NCBI RefSeq assembly: GCF_016801865.2
Contig: NC_068937.1
Location: 74,209,236-74,273,235 of the forward strand
Direction of reading: 5' to 3'
DNA length: 64,000 nucleotides
DNA from: Culex pipiens pallens
Lineage: Eukaryota > Arthropoda > Insecta > Diptera > Culicidae
How positions within the stretch are numbered: the stretch's first letter is position 1; each line of letters opens with the position of its first letter. The position numbers were made by a program, and so were the translations under genes. The notes below the pieces were generated by a model. That model saw nothing but the letters and a program-made list of their open reading frames with translations, ran no database searches and was not told the DNA's origin. Below, piece after piece: positions 1 to 11,449 of this stretch.

Positions 1-222
1 TCATCCCAATAACAGCTGGAGTTATTTTTCCATAACATAAAATGTTATTCCCAAGTTGTTTTGACTTTCAACCAATATCAGACCAATGACAAATTTTGAT
101 ATGACGGCATAATTTAAACTCTTTAGCAAAAATGGATTTTGCAAGAATATTCCATAACACTTTTTATTATTTTAACAATATTTTTATTGAAATGCATTTT
201 GTTAATACCGTCTGTCCGGGTA
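1..222. mobile_element. 3' end of an N1-like TIR element, cut by the window edge
   Basis: AT-rich sequence carrying several AATAAC/GTTATT half-palindromes and ending at about 222 in ACCGTCTGTCCGGGT. This is a diverged form of the ACCGTCTGCCCGGGT end at 21787 and the CCGTCTGCTCGGGT end at 8299. Its start, TCATCCCAATAAC, also resembles the interior of the 21.6-kb copy. It is non-coding and probably non-autonomous. The left end lies outside the window, so length and target duplication cannot be given. Confidence 0.6.
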
Positions 223-274
223 ACATCAATGAAATTAAATCAAGTTGAAATGCTTCTTTAATCATTACTTTTAG

Positions 275-717
275 TTCCATCTTCGGCATTCTAATTATTC
301 ATCAGAACCAATTCTGAATTATCTTGAAATGCACATACGATCTTTGAAACACGTCGATGAATATAACAGCAAATTAGCAGCAAATCAAAATAACATAAAG
401 TTTGCCGACGTTCGTTCCTATAGGAAAGGATCTAATAAAAAATCAATGTGGACATTAAAAAATCATTTAAATGTACGGATCATGAATGTCCACAAACGAA
501 GACTTTACTATAGTGATATTGATACCTGTTTTAATGAAGTCATACAAGACTCAAGTTTAGTCAGTATGCAAAGCTGCGATTTTACTAAACCAACCGTTAA
601 GAAATATAAGGAAACTCCAAACACCTGTATAAATGAACGACAAAGTTCAAATGAATCAATGATATTTTTAGATGCTTTTGATATCGAGGAAAAATCGCAT
701 GATAAGAGCAAATCAAG
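275..717 (+). CDS. Exon-like open reading frame, unknown protein
   Basis: The reading frame is open from exactly after an acceptor-like ACTTTTAG (ends 274) to a donor-like AAG/GTAAAT (GT at 718-719), which is what an internal coding exon looks like. An ATG lies at 329, but the frame is open upstream to the acceptor, so that ATG need not be the start. The roughly 147-residue product is basic and polar at first (LKHVDEYNSK, KSMWTLKNHLNVR) and acidic near the end (FLDAFDIEEKSHDK). I recognise no domain, signal peptide or membrane segment. The codon third positions are not obviously repeat-like, unlike the surrounding TE sequence. The upstream intron would contain the partial TIR element at 1-222. 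No partner exon is identifiable in the window, since the next 3 kb is repeats. It could be a real exon of a lineage-restricted gene or a chance ORF. Confidence 0.4.
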
Positions 718-814
718 GTAAATATAATCTAAGGTGTCTTCTTAGCCAATTCAACAATCGAGAAATTGAAATGAGAAATTTGAGCCAGTAACATGGATTG
801 AAACTTCCGCATCT

Positions 815-1800
815 GAGCAGTTCTCTAGGATTTCAGTCATTCGTTTTTTTGTATTTTTTAATCCCACTGAAACTTTTTTGGTGCCTTCGGTATGCCCAAA
901 GAAGCCATTTTGCATCATTAGTTTGTCCATATAATTTTCCATACAAATTTGGCAGTTGTCCATACAAAAATGATATGTGAAAATTCAAAAATCTGTATCT
1001 TTTGAAGGAATTTTTTGATCGATTTGGTGTCTTCGGCAAAGTTGTAGGTATGGATACGGACTACACTGGAAAAAAATGATACACGGTAAAACAAAATTTT
1101 ATTTAACTTTTTATCACTAAAACTTGATTTACAAAAAAACACAAACATATCTGTGTACTGATTTTTTCAAAAAATCGAAATATTGGTCGCAAAATTTTTT
1201 CAACTTCATTTTTCGATGTAAAATCAAATTTCCAATCAAAACGTACTTTAGTAAAATTTTGATAAAGTGCACCGTTTTAAAGGTAAATCCATATTTAGTT
1301 GACTTTTTTGAAAATAGTTGCAGTTTTTCAATTTTATAAAATTAATGCACATGTTTGCCCACCTTTGGAAAAAAACATTTTTGAAAAGCTGGGAAAATTC
1401 TCTATATTTTGCTTCTTCGGACTTTGTTGATACGACCTTTTTTTTATTCTTTGTCTCTATCTTAACCTATACCCTGGCCAATATTTCGATATTTTTGAAA
1501 AAAATCAGTATTGATTAAAACATTCATAACTCGGTCAATGATTTTTTGCACAATCTGGAAATTTCTGAGAAGTTGACATTTTATGTCTTCTAAAACATAT
1601 CAAAAAATAAAAAAAAAATCAAAAATAGTGTTTTTTTGCAAATCAAGTTTTAGTGATACAAAGTTAAATAAAAAATCATCAATTTTTTTTTACCGTGTAT
1701 TATTTTTTTCCAGTGTAGTCCGAATTGATACCTACTTTGCCGAAGACACCAAATCGATCAAAAAATTCCTTCAAAAGATACAGATTTTTGAATTTTTTTT
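815..1800. mobile_element. Foldback repeat FB1, copy 1 (centre deleted)
   Basis: The left arm contains TTTTTAATCCCACTGAAAC, TTCGGTATGCCCAAAGAAGCC, CCATACAAATTTGGCAG and GGTGTCTTCGGCAAAGTTG. The same modules return in inverted order from about 1480 to 1790 (CGAAGACACCAAATCGATC, GATACAGATTTTTGAAT). It therefore reads as a long inverted repeat with a shortened loop. Two further copies lie at 14361-16168 and about 48430-52120. Only short ORFs without conserved features occur in it. The right end runs into a T-rich tract and the duplicated segment starting at 1835. Confidence 0.7.
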
Positions 1801-1834
1801 TTTTTATTATTATTATAGAGACTTTACACCATTG

Positions 1835-2714
1835 TGCATTCATCTCTTCAAGGTGGATAGTGAAAGAGGAAAGATTACAGAGTTTAAAATCACTTCAATA
1901 ATTATTACCATGCCTTTTTTCTAACGATTTCTGTCTATGTTTCAAATATTTAGCGGAATATTTAAAGAATGAATTATCAAGTTCTTCAAGTTTTTCTTCG
2001 TCCTCTTCTTCCAGGGATTTAGAAGTTATCTCACAACATTTTTTCTTATAATATTTTGCCTTTATGACATCTTCATCTTCTTCATCTGTTTCTTCTGCAG
2101 CCATCTCTCTTCGTTTTTTTGTTAGCTCGTCTTCCGCGTCCAAATATGCCTGTAAGCGCTTTCGGCGGCGGGTGTGCTTAGAAAGCACGGTCTCGAATCC
2201 ATCGTTGTCTTCTTCGTCAATTTCACTTGTTTCCATTGCATTTTGTTCTGGTTTACTGTTGTTGCTTTTACTGCTGCATTCATCTCTTCAAGGTGGATAG
2301 TGAAAGAGGAAAGATTACAGAGTTTAAAATCACTTCAATAATTATTACCATGCCTTTTTTCTAACGATTTCTGTCTATGTTTCAAATATTTAGCGGAATA
2401 TTTAAAGAATGAATTATCAAGTTCTTCAAGTTTTTCTTCGTCCTCTTCTTCCAGGGATTTAGAAGTTATCTCACAACATTTTTTCTTATAATATTTTGCC
2501 TTTATGACATCTTCATCTTCTTCATCTGTTTCTTCTGCAGCCATCTCTCTTCGTTTTTTTGTTAGCTCGTCTTCCGCGTCCAAATATGCCTGTAAGCGCT
2601 TTCGGCGGCGGGTGTGCTTAGAAAGCACGGTCTCGAATCCATCGTTGTCTTCTTCGTCAATTTCACTTGTTTCCATTGCATTTTGTTCTGGTTTACTGTT
2701 GTTGCTTTTACTGC
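1835..2714. repeat. 440-bp tandem duplication
   Basis: TGCATTCATCTCTTCAAGG occurs at 1835 and again at 2275. The following 440 bases appear identical in the two units. The junction falls in a CTGCTGC tract. The duplication copies the 3' half of the decayed ORF1 described at 2335-3253, so the acidic C-terminal reading frame is present twice. The apparent identity suggests a recent event, or an assembly artefact. Confidence 0.9.
1895..2236 (-). pseudogene. Duplicated C-terminal half of the ORF1-like frame
   Basis: This 113-residue frame repeats residues of the neighbouring 2335-2766 frame (METSEIDEEDNDGFETVL onward to LEKRHGNNY). It lies in the second unit, in minus-strand order, of the 440-bp tandem duplication. 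It has no N-terminal RRM-like part and no independent promoter that I can see. It is highly charged, with a run of basic residues (TRRRKR) followed by repeated acidic clusters (DEEDED, EEEDEEKLEEL). It should be treated as a duplication remnant rather than a gene. Confidence 0.7.
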
Positions 2715-3253
2715 TGCTGCTGCTTGGCTCGGGTTCAATCGGTTGTGTACTGCTTTTTTGGCCCACCTTTTTACTCGAATCCTATAATCGTCACTGTTGC
2801 AGCAGCATTGTTTACAGTGATTGATTTCGGCGTTGGCTGTTTCAGCAACATCCGCAGGGTCCGAACTCCATTTGGGATTCCTGGGAAGAAGTTAATCCAG
2901 CGGTCGTTGGTGATGGTCAAAACTTCGCCGTATTTACTCATCACTTTGACTACGTCATCATTGCTTATGCCTAGAGGTAGGTCAAGCACACGAACTTCCG
3001 TAGCGTTGTTGTCCAGGTAAATCGGGATTTTGCAACCCTGATAAACCAGAGGTTTGTCGATGATGGACGAGGCCATTGCTGAGTCGGCGAACTGCAACAC
3101 GGCTATTTTTCTTCTATTGCACAATTGCAATGCTCGCAAGTTTTCTTGGTTTACTTGAAGGTCTGCGAGAATTTTTTTTACAAGCTTTGGGCTTGGTTGG
3201 TTTTGGAGTTGACAAAAATCCAGAACCACACTGTTTTTGTCTACGGTGCACAT
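2335..3253 (-). pseudogene. Decayed ORF1 (gag-like) of a non-LTR retrotransposon
   Basis: The first part (from the ATG at 3253 to a TAA at 2771) encodes about 160 residues ending in an RRM-like nucleic-acid-binding segment: EVRVLDLPLGISNDDVVKVM, YGEVLTITNDRWINFFPGIP, NGVRTLRM. The 'FPG-PNGVR' pattern is the one I know from ORF1 proteins of mosquito non-LTR elements. The frame then shifts by one base just after the TAA. The second part (2766-2335) continues as a Ser/Asn-rich linker and a long charged tail (TRRRKRLQAYLDAEDEL, EEEDEEKLEEL). The CCHC zinc knuckles usual in such proteins are absent. No endonuclease or reverse transcriptase follows on the minus strand below 1835, so the element is 3' truncated. 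An alternative reading is a host RNA-binding gene, but the frameshift and repeat context argue against it. Confidence 0.6.
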
Positions 3254-3330
3254 TTTAAAAAAAGCGGCGACGCGCACACAAACTGCGGACTGGCGTTGAG
3301 AATGCGACTTATAAGGTCGGCGGTTACTTT

Positions 3331-3808
3331 GCAACTGATTTTTGAATTTTCATACATCCTTTTTGTATGGACAGTAGAGTGTAACAAAAATGACTTTTTG
3401 GCGGGCATTCAGGGGTTTGTTCCGGTAGGCATACTGAGCCCTAATCCCAAATTTGGCATTTTGGCCACTAAAGTGTTTATTTTCAACATCACTGGTGCGT
3501 AGGCCAGATCCTTGCGCATCTTTTGGTATATATAACATTGAAGTTTGAAGCACCCTGGAACTCGGTATAGACCTTCAAAGTTTGGCATTTTTTCGAAAAA
3601 TCGTCCCCAGCAAAAAAGATATGCGTCGCACCTCGCGACACCCGAGACGCCATTTGATTTTGCTGGGACCAATTTTTGAAAAAAATTGGCAGAGCTGTTG
3701 AGACTATTAAAACATGCAAAAATCCTGAATTTCATCAAAATCGGAGCACCCCCCCCCCCCCCCCAAAAATCGACTTTTTGGCGATTTTTGTCCCGGCACA
3801 TTTCGGCT
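3331..3808. repeat. Fragments of dispersed repeats next to N1
   Basis: 3331-3380 resembles part of FB1 (CATACATCC, TTTTTGTATGGACAG). 3685-3790 resembles the FB2 arm (GGCAGAGCTGTTGAGACTA, AAACATGCAAAAATCC, AAAATCGACTTTTTGGCG), with a C-run of about 17 in between. The middle (GGGCATTCAGGGGTTTGTTC) is not matched elsewhere in the window. ORFs over this stretch are short and unconvincing. Confidence 0.55.
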
Positions 3809-3809
3809 C

Positions 3810-6800
3810 CCCGAGCAGACGGAAATAACTTGGGAAGGTCAGTTTTTGATATTGTGAGAAGATCAAAATCCGTTATTGGGATGATCGGATTAGTTGTTAA
3901 AATAACAAATTTCCATAACAAAGATTTGTTCGAAAAATAACTCAAATTGTTATTGCTCTGTTATTGCAATAACATACTAATAACATAGAATCCAGAACAA
4001 TAGAATAACAAGGATAGTTATTCTGAGCGATGGATGGGGAGCACCCAAATAACAAAAACTGTTATTTATATGGATTGATTGCATAACAAAAAGTGTTATT
4101 ATTTCTTGATTTTTTTTTTTTAAAGGTCCTATAAGCTATTATCTTTCATGGACCTCTTCCAACAAAAACTCTAGATTTTATCACATGCCCTGAGCAGAAG
4201 TTTATAACAGAAAAATAACATAATTGATGAAGCATAGCATTGTATCTCAGGCTGTTACAAATATGGGTCATATAATAGTTGTAATAACAGAATTGTATAA
4301 CAGAAATTACTCAAAAAGTAACAAAAAAATATCAGAATCTAATTGAAAAATAACAGAATTGTGACTAAGAAAAATAACATGTAAAAATATAAATAAAACT
4401 GATTTGATTGCAATAGTTTTCTGTTCAGAACAAAATTAGTTTTTTCTTTGATTTTTTTTACAGTCATGATGGTCAAAAGTTTCCCAATTATGAGTGTGTT
4501 TCAATTTAGTAAATTTTTCGATAAAGTTTTGGAACCATCATCAGCTGTTTAATTAGTTCAATTTAAGTTATTTAGACAAAGGGCAGACATCAACCGGAAA
4601 ACTTTTTGTCTTTTTAGTCAGTAGTCAAATTTGATTGCAAATGTTTTTATAAACAATACTACCCGAGAAGACGGTAATAACAAAATTCATAATATTTCAA
4701 TAACAAATCCTGTTAAAATAACAAACAGTGTTATTATTTTAACCTGAAGTTCAACTTCAAGAAGAAAAATTAATAACAGTTTCTGATAAAATAACAATAT
4801 TTGGTATTGAAGTGATATTATATTGAAAATGTTTAATAACACGCCAATAAGAGGAAATGTTATACATTTCAAAAACTCTCCTAATAACAAAATTTGTTAT
4901 TCGTTCGGTATACTGACTTAGAAATAAAATTACCACAAATCGCACAAATGGAAAAGTTTCTAAGTGTCCATAACACAATCTGTTATTATTTTTTCTTTTG
5001 TTAAATATGTTTAGATCTTTGGGATAATTTTGTCTAATTTCGTCGGGGTCAATATTTTGGCCATGAAATGGGGTCCTTAAGCTAAAATTATTCTAAAAAG
5101 TTGAAATATTGGAAGTTGATTTTTTAAATTATTTGATATACCCCCTAAGGGACTTTGCTAAAATTGGCTAGAACTATGGGATAATTTTGACCAATTTCGT
5201 CGGGGTCATTATTTTGGCCATGAAATGGGGTCCTTAAGCTAAAATTATTCTAAAAAGTTGAAATTTTGAAAGTTGATTTTTTTAATTATTTGATATACCC
5301 CCTAAAGGACTTAGTTTAAAATGGTTAGAACTATGGGATAATTTTGACCAATTTCGTCGGGGTCATTATTTTGGCCATGAAATGGGGTCCTTAAGCTAAA
5401 ATTATTCTAAAAAGTTGAAATTTTGAAAGTTGATTTTTTTAATTATTTGATATACCCCCTAAAGGACTTAGTTTAAAATGGTTAGAACTATGGGATAATT
5501 TTTACCAATTTCGTCAGGGTCATTATTTTGGCCATGAAATGGGGTCCTTAAGCTAAAATTATTCTAAAAAGTTGAAATTTTGAAAGTTGATTTTTTTAAT
5601 TATTTGATATACCCCCTAAGGGACTTTGTTAAAATTGGCTAGAACTATGGGATAATTTTTACCAATTTCATCGGGATCATTATTTTGGTCATGAAATGGG
5701 GTCCTTAAGCTAAAATTATTCTAAAAAGTTGAAATTTTGAAAGTTGATTTTTTTAATTATTTGATATACCCCCTAAAGGACTTAGTTTAAAATGGTTAGA
5801 ACTATGGGATAATTTTTACCAATTTCGTCAGGGTCATTATTTTGGCCATGAAATGGGGTCCTTAAGCTAAAATTATTCTAAAAAGTTGAAATTTTGAAAG
5901 TTGATTTTTTTAATTATTTGATATACCCCCTAAAGGACTTAGTTTAAAATGGTTAGAACTATGGGATAATTTTGACCAATTTCGTCAGGGTCATTATTTT
6001 GGCCATGAAATGGGGTCCTTGAGCTAAAATTATTATAAAAAGTTGAAATTTTGAAAGTTGATTTTTTTAATTATTTGATATACCCCCTAAGGGATTTTAC
6101 TAAAATTGGCTAGAACTATGGGATAATTTTGACCAATTTCGTCGGGGTCATTATTTTGGCCATGAAATGGGGTCCTTAAGCTAAAATTATTCTAAAAAGT
6201 TGAAATTTTGAAAGTTGATTTTTTTAATTATTTGATATATCCCCTAAAGGACTTAGTTTAAAATGGTTAGAACTATGGGATAATTTTGACCAATTTCGTC
6301 GGGGTCATTATTTTGGCCATGAAATGGGGTCCTTAAGCTAAAATTATTCTAAAAAGTTGAAATTTTGAAAGTTGATTTTTTTAATTATTTGATATACCCC
6401 CTAAAGGACTTAGTTTAAAATGGTTAGAACTATGGGATAATTTTGACCAATTTCGTCGGGGTCATTATTTTAGCCATGAAATGGGGTCCTTAAGCTAAAA
6501 TTATTCTAAAAAGTTGAAATTTTGAAAGTTGATTTTTTTAATTATTTGATATACCCCCTAAGGGACTTTGCTAAAATTGGCTAGAACTATGGGATAATTT
6601 TGACCAATTTCGTCGGGGTCATTATTTTGGCCATGAAATGGGGTCCTTAAGCTAAAATTATTCTAAAAAGTTGAAATTTTGAAAGTTGATTTTTTTAATT
6701 ATTTGATATACCCCCTAAAGGACTTAGTTTAAAATGGTTAGAACTATGGGATAATTTTGACCAATTTCGTCGGGGTCATTATTTTGGCCATGAAATGGGG

Positions 6801-8299
6801 TCCTTAAGCTAAAATTATTCTAAAAAGTTGAAATTTTGAAAGTTGATTTTTTTAATTATTTGATATACCCCCTAAAGGACTTAGTTTAAAATGGTTAGAA
6901 CTATGGGATAATTTTTACCAATTTCGTCAGGGTCATTATTTTGGCCATGAAATGGGGTCCTTAAGCTAAAATTATTCTAAAAAGTTGAAATTTTGAAAGT
7001 TGATTTTTTTAATTATTTGATATACCCCCTAAAGGACTTAGTTTAAAATGGTTAGAACTATGGGATAATTTTGACCAATTTCGTCAGGGTCATTATTTTG
7101 GCCATGAAATGGGGTCCTTAAGCTAAAATTATTATAAAAAGTTGAAATTTTGAAAGTTGATTTTTTTAATTATTTGATATACCCCTAAGGGACTTTACTA
7201 AAATTGGCTAGAACTATGGGATAATTTTGACCAATTTCGTCGGGGTCATTATTTTGGCCATGAAATGGGGTCCTTAAGCTAAAATTATTCTAAAAAGTTG
7301 AAATTTTGAAAGTTGATTTTTTTAATTATTTGATATATCCCCTAAAGGACTTAGTTTAAAATGGTTAGAACTATGGGATAATTTTGACCAATTTCGTCGG
7401 GGTCATTATTTTGGCCATGAAATGGGGTCCTTAAGCTAAAATTATTCTAAAAAGTTGAAATTTTGAAAGTTGATTTTTTTAATTATTTGATATACCCCCT
7501 AAGGGATTTTACTAAAATTGGCTAGAACTATGAAATAATTTTGACCAATTTCATCGGGGTCATTATTTCACCATGAAATGGGGTTTCAAGCTAAAATTAA
7601 TCCGATAAATTAACTTTTGAGAGTTCTTTTTTTTTATTTTGTTATATTCGCTAACGGAATTGATTTATTTATTGAGAATTTTTGAAGTGTGAATAACAAA
7701 AACTGTTATTATTTTCACAGAGCCAGGAAGTCGGAGCTGACGTTGAAGTTCGAGCTGGAGTGTGACCTCGGAGACTGCATCGGATTCATCTAATTTTCAG
7801 CAACTTTTACTTGGAGTCGGAATCTGTGAAGTCGGGTATTTTTGGAGAGCTAAAGTCGTCGTTGACGTCATATCCTGCATCCAGTGTCGGAGTTGTCTTC
7901 AAAGTATGGATTCAAAGTCGCTTGGAGGTACCCGACTCTACAGCCCTGACTAGTACAGAGGAGTTATGGCAACTGCAGGTTTATTTGCAAATTATAAATA
8001 AACCAAAACAATAACTTTTTTTGTTATGGAGACATACCAGTGCAATAACATTTTTTGTTATTATGCTGCTCCACCTCTCCGCACAAAATAACAAATCTTG
8101 TTATTCCTTCATGATTCCTTCTGTGTTATTGGTTTGTTATTGCAATAACAACATAATAACAGTTTAAGTTATTCTTCGAACAAATCTTTGTTATTGATTT
8201 TTGTTATTTTAACAACTAATCCGATCATCCCAATAACATATTTCGATCTTCTCACAATATCAAAAACTGACCTTCCCAAGTTATTTCCGTCTGCTCGGG
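3810..8299. mobile_element. N1: 4.5-kb non-autonomous TIR element
   Basis: The left end starts CCCGAGCAGACGGAAATAAC and the right end is its reverse complement. The match continues inward for about 150 bp (AAGGTCAGTTTTTGATATTG; TTATTGGGATGATCGGATTA) with few changes. The interior consists of AATAACA/TGTTATT mini-palindromes and a 157-bp tandem array. It also has a moderately GC-rich 300-bp segment near 7720-8010 with only short ORFs. No transposase frame is present. The flanking two bases are TC on the left and TA on the right, so I cannot show a target duplication. The left insertion site lies within an FB2-like arm fragment. The CCCGAGCAG tip is shared with family N2, suggesting mobilisation by the same or a related transposase (inference). 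Confidence 0.8.
4990..7620. repeat. 157-bp tandem array inside N1
   Basis: GGGATAATTTT recurs at 5021, 5178, 5335, 5492 and 5649, and so on to a degenerate copy at about 7532. That gives a period of 157 bp and about 16 units. Each unit contains CATGAAATGGGGTCCTTAAG and TTTGATATACCCCC. Two unit types alternate: one reads AAGGGACTTTG-CTAAAATTGGC, the other AAAGGACTTAG-TTTAAAATGGTT. The array is AT-rich with no ORF of note. Confidence 0.93.
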
Positions 8300-8989
8300 T
8301 ACATGAGGGACATGTTCTAAAGATACCGAAATGTAAATTAATAACATGGATGCGCCATGCTCCGATTGATTTGCACCGTTACTAAATATTGAAATAACAA
8401 AATAATTAAAATTTATGGTTTAGATTGGAAATTAAACTTTCAGTAAAACAACTAGCTCAAACTTTGAACAGGTAAAATACAACAATAATTGTCTAGTCAA
8501 TATTACGAAAAGTCATGTATAGTTGAAAAAAAAGTGTCTTTCCAAGACTTATAACTGGCAAACTCAAACGTTATATCTATGGTACCCACTTTTTTCGCGC
8601 AGCGTCTATGTTTCATATTACAGCAATTTCTCTCAAAATAGTACAATAATAGGCATTTTTTAAAAGTTATTTGTTTATAAAGTGCCATTAACATATTGCT
8701 TTTAAAAGATAGCATAAAAAAATAGAGATAAATAGAGAGAAATCGACGAAACACTAAGCATGAAAGTGGGCTTGAGTGTTTTGCAGGAGTGTAATAAAAT
8801 CCAGGGTGTTCCGTAACTACTTTAAATGAAAAAGGATGCATTTTTTAATTCAAAAGTCGTGTCTAGATTTACACTTCATGATTTAAAATGAATTATCTTG
8901 AAGCATGAAATAGTGTTTTAAATTGAGTTCATTGTTCAGATTCATAATGATAGTCTCACTCGAATATTATTTATACCAAAATACCTGCT
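8300..8989. other. AT-rich stretch, no gene recognised
   Basis: Between N1 and the exon-like minus-strand segments I see no supported gene. A 112-codon minus-strand frame at 8503-8841 contains no recognisable domain. The phrase GGGTGTTCCGTAACTACTTT near 8800 looks vaguely like a mariner-type end, but no partner inverted repeat was found. Confidence 0.4.
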
Positions 8990-9240
8990 TGGCGTAGACT
9001 GTTTGTGACGAGCATAAACTTCAGGAAGCCCTTGTCTTTACGATTTTTTTAGGAGGGTTATGTCGTTCTTCTCGATGCAGTGCTTCCGCAGAACATGTAG
9101 TTGATCCTTTTAGCTTGAATAACTAAAAATAAAACGTATTTAAGAAAAAGATTCATAAATAAACAGGACTATTTCTTACCAGTGCAAACGACCATAATTG
9201 TAGAATCCAAGTTAATCCTCATCGAAACTCTGTAAAAAAT
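8990..9240 (-). other. Exon-like minus-strand segments, product not recognised
   Basis: On the minus strand an acceptor-like run ...TTTTTTACAG precedes a roughly 50-bp segment (about 9180-9229). That segment contains an ATG (ATGAGGATTAACTTGG) and ends in a donor-like CACTG/GTAAGAAA. After about 60 bp an acceptor-like ATTTTTAG precedes a second segment (about 9125 down to 8990). Spliced in frame from that ATG, the reading stops after roughly 35 codons. Another frame of the second segment is open for 22 codons with a conserved-looking texture (LRKHCIEKNDITLLKK), then hits a stop. This may be a decayed gene or the non-coding exons of one. Splice signals are by eye only. Confidence 0.25.
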
Positions 9241-9298
9241 AAAGAAAAAAACAAAGTATCAACTCGACAAAAAAGTAACTTTCAATTCTCGGTCTATT

Positions 9299-9443
9299 CC
9301 GTATTAACTTTTCAATAGGGCGAATCTGTAGATGTAAACAAACAGTCTATCCCACTTGCTCTAGTGACAGTTAACGTTGAGTAAGAAAGGGATAGGTCGC
9401 TTGTTGACATCTACAGATTCGTCCTATTCGAAAGTTAATACGG
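9299..9443. mobile_element. 145-bp hairpin MITE
   Basis: CCGTATTAACTTTTCAATAG at 9299 returns inverted, ending CTATTCGAAAGTTAATACGG at 9443. The arms are about 37 bp with a few mismatches, and the loop is about 71 bp. It is too short to code. No target duplication is obvious. Confidence 0.7.
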
Positions 9444-9658
9444 TATATATTTTGTTTGCTACAATAGTAAAATTTTACTTATCTGATCCTTTTCGATGTA
9501 GTCCTCCTCCTCCTGCTTTTTCTCTTCTTAGTCCAAACGAAATTTCATCACATCCGGATTGCTCCGGGCTGAACTGTTGCAAGCAATTTTTGTCTTATTG
9601 TGTAAACAAACACGGTCCTTTTCCGGTCGAAAACAAAATAAGCATTTGTTTACGTTTA

Positions 9659-11449
9659 CCCGAGCAGGGGTAAATAACACGGGAATACCAAATTTTGGTA
9701 TTACTTGGGCAAATAACAGCGACCAAAATGTGCTCTTGGTTGCCCAGTAATAGATGGTAAAATACCATGAAATCATACCAAAATCTTGTATGTGGAAGGG
9801 CACAACAATACCAAACCATGTTATTCCAAAGGTAAAATAATACCACAAAATAAAATCATTTCAATACCAACTTGAGATCTTCTGGATTTTTGAACATTGC
9901 TTGAATACCAAAACTTGGTATTGCCATGGTTTTAATTTTAGGTATTCCCGCGCCCTTGGAAAGTCATATTTTGGTATTCCTGTGATCTTCCACATACAAG
10001 ATTTTGATATGATTTCATGGTATTTTACCATCTATTACTGGGCAACCAAGAGCACATTTTGGTCGCTGGTATTTGCACAAGTAATACCAAAATTTAGTAT
10101 TTTCATACCATTTTTAGTGCAGCAGTTGCAGTTAGTGAAAAAACGGAAATGATCCATATGCAACAGCCAAATCTACTCACCTGATGATTCCATGTTGTTC
10201 TTAGTGATATTCTTCACCACACCGAATGCATTTGTCATTGATGAACGGCCTGTGCTTGAAGTTCTTGAAGCTTTTGAAAATAAAAAGATTGAAAAATAAG
10301 TATTATTAAAATGAAACTGGATTGAAATTCACCAAAATTCAATAATCTGTCGATTAACTCGTTTTTGAAAGTATTTGGTTATCCCAACTTAGAGAAATTT
10401 CAACGTTTTAAAAAAAATCTTAGTGGGTATGTAAAAAAAAATGAAAATCAGCTTTAACATTTTTGGGTTTCAAGTCATTTTAGCGCAAAATTAATTATCT
10501 CATTAAAATTCATAAAAAAAATCCCATAGTTTCAGAGGAATTTGATGAAACCTTTCAATTCCAAAATAATACCAAAATGTGGCATCCTGACTTAGAAAAT
10601 TTTCCACAGTTTCAAGTTATTTCTTTAGGGGGTATATCAAAAATGTTTGAAATCAAGTTTGAAATTTCCGGTTTTCAATGAAAGCATTCGCTTTGAGACA
10701 TCATTTTAGCGCAAAATTAATTATTTTGTCGAAATTGGTCAAAATTTTCCCATAGTTTCAGAGGAATTTGATAAAACACTTTAATACCAAAATAATACCA
10801 AAATGTGCCATCATGACTTAGAAAATTTTCCACAATTCCAAGCCATTTCTGTAGGGGGTATATCAAAAATGTTTAAAATCAAGTTTGAAATTTCCGGTTT
10901 TCAATTAAAGCATTTGCTTTGATACATCATTTTAGCGCAAAATTAATTATTTTGTCAAAATTGGTCAAAATTTTCCCATAGTTTCAAAGGAATTTGATGA
11001 AACACTTTAATACCAAAATAATACCAAAATGTGCCATCATGACTTAGAAAATTTTTCAGAATTTCAAGTAATTTCTTTAGGGGGTATATCAAAAATGCTT
11101 AAAATCAAGTTTATAATTTCCGGTTTTCAATGAAGGCATTTGCTTTGATACATCATTTTAGCGCAAAATTAATTATTTTGTCAAAATTAGTCAAAATGTT
11201 CCCATAGTTTCAGAGGAATTTGATAAAATACTGTAATACCAAAAGAATACCAAAATGTGGTGTTCGACCATTGACAAATGCTGCAATTTTGCAATATCAA
11301 AACAATACCTTAAATTGGTATGATACCACATTTTGCTCTTGCATAATCCTTAAGAAAAATTTTAAAGGGTCCAGGAATACCAAAATTTGGTATTGATACC
11401 AGAGAAAGGTATTATTACGCATTTCCCTTGTTATTTACCCATGCTCGGG
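9659..11449. mobile_element. N2 copy A: 1791-bp TIR element, TA target duplication
   Basis: It starts CCCGAGCAGGGGTAAATAAC and ends GTTATTTACCCATGCTCGGG, flanked by TA at 9657-9658 and 11450-11451. The left 450 bp is itself a palindrome centred near 9890: TTGGTTGCCCAGTAATAGAT and its complement recur. The rest is about 3.5 units of a 226-bp repeat. AATACCAAA/TTTGGTATT mini-palindromes are scattered throughout. No transposase is encoded. An 83-codon frame at 9901-10152 recurs in other copies but lies in the palindrome arm. The element sits in the middle of a candidate minus-strand exon (see 11450-11860). Confidence 0.88.
10400..11260. repeat. 226-bp tandem repeat inside N2
   Basis: CCCATAGTTTCAGAGGAATT recurs at roughly 10523, 10750, 10976 and 11200, giving a period of 225-227 bp. 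Each unit also contains TAGGGGGTATATCAAAAATG and CATCATTTTAGCGCAAAATT. The same array is present in copies B (about 17057-17920), C (about 50660-51520) and, diverged, E. Confidence 0.88.

Noticed and set aside
3810..8299. Target-site duplication for N1
   Set aside because: Flanking bases (TC left, TA right) do not match at the tips I can define.
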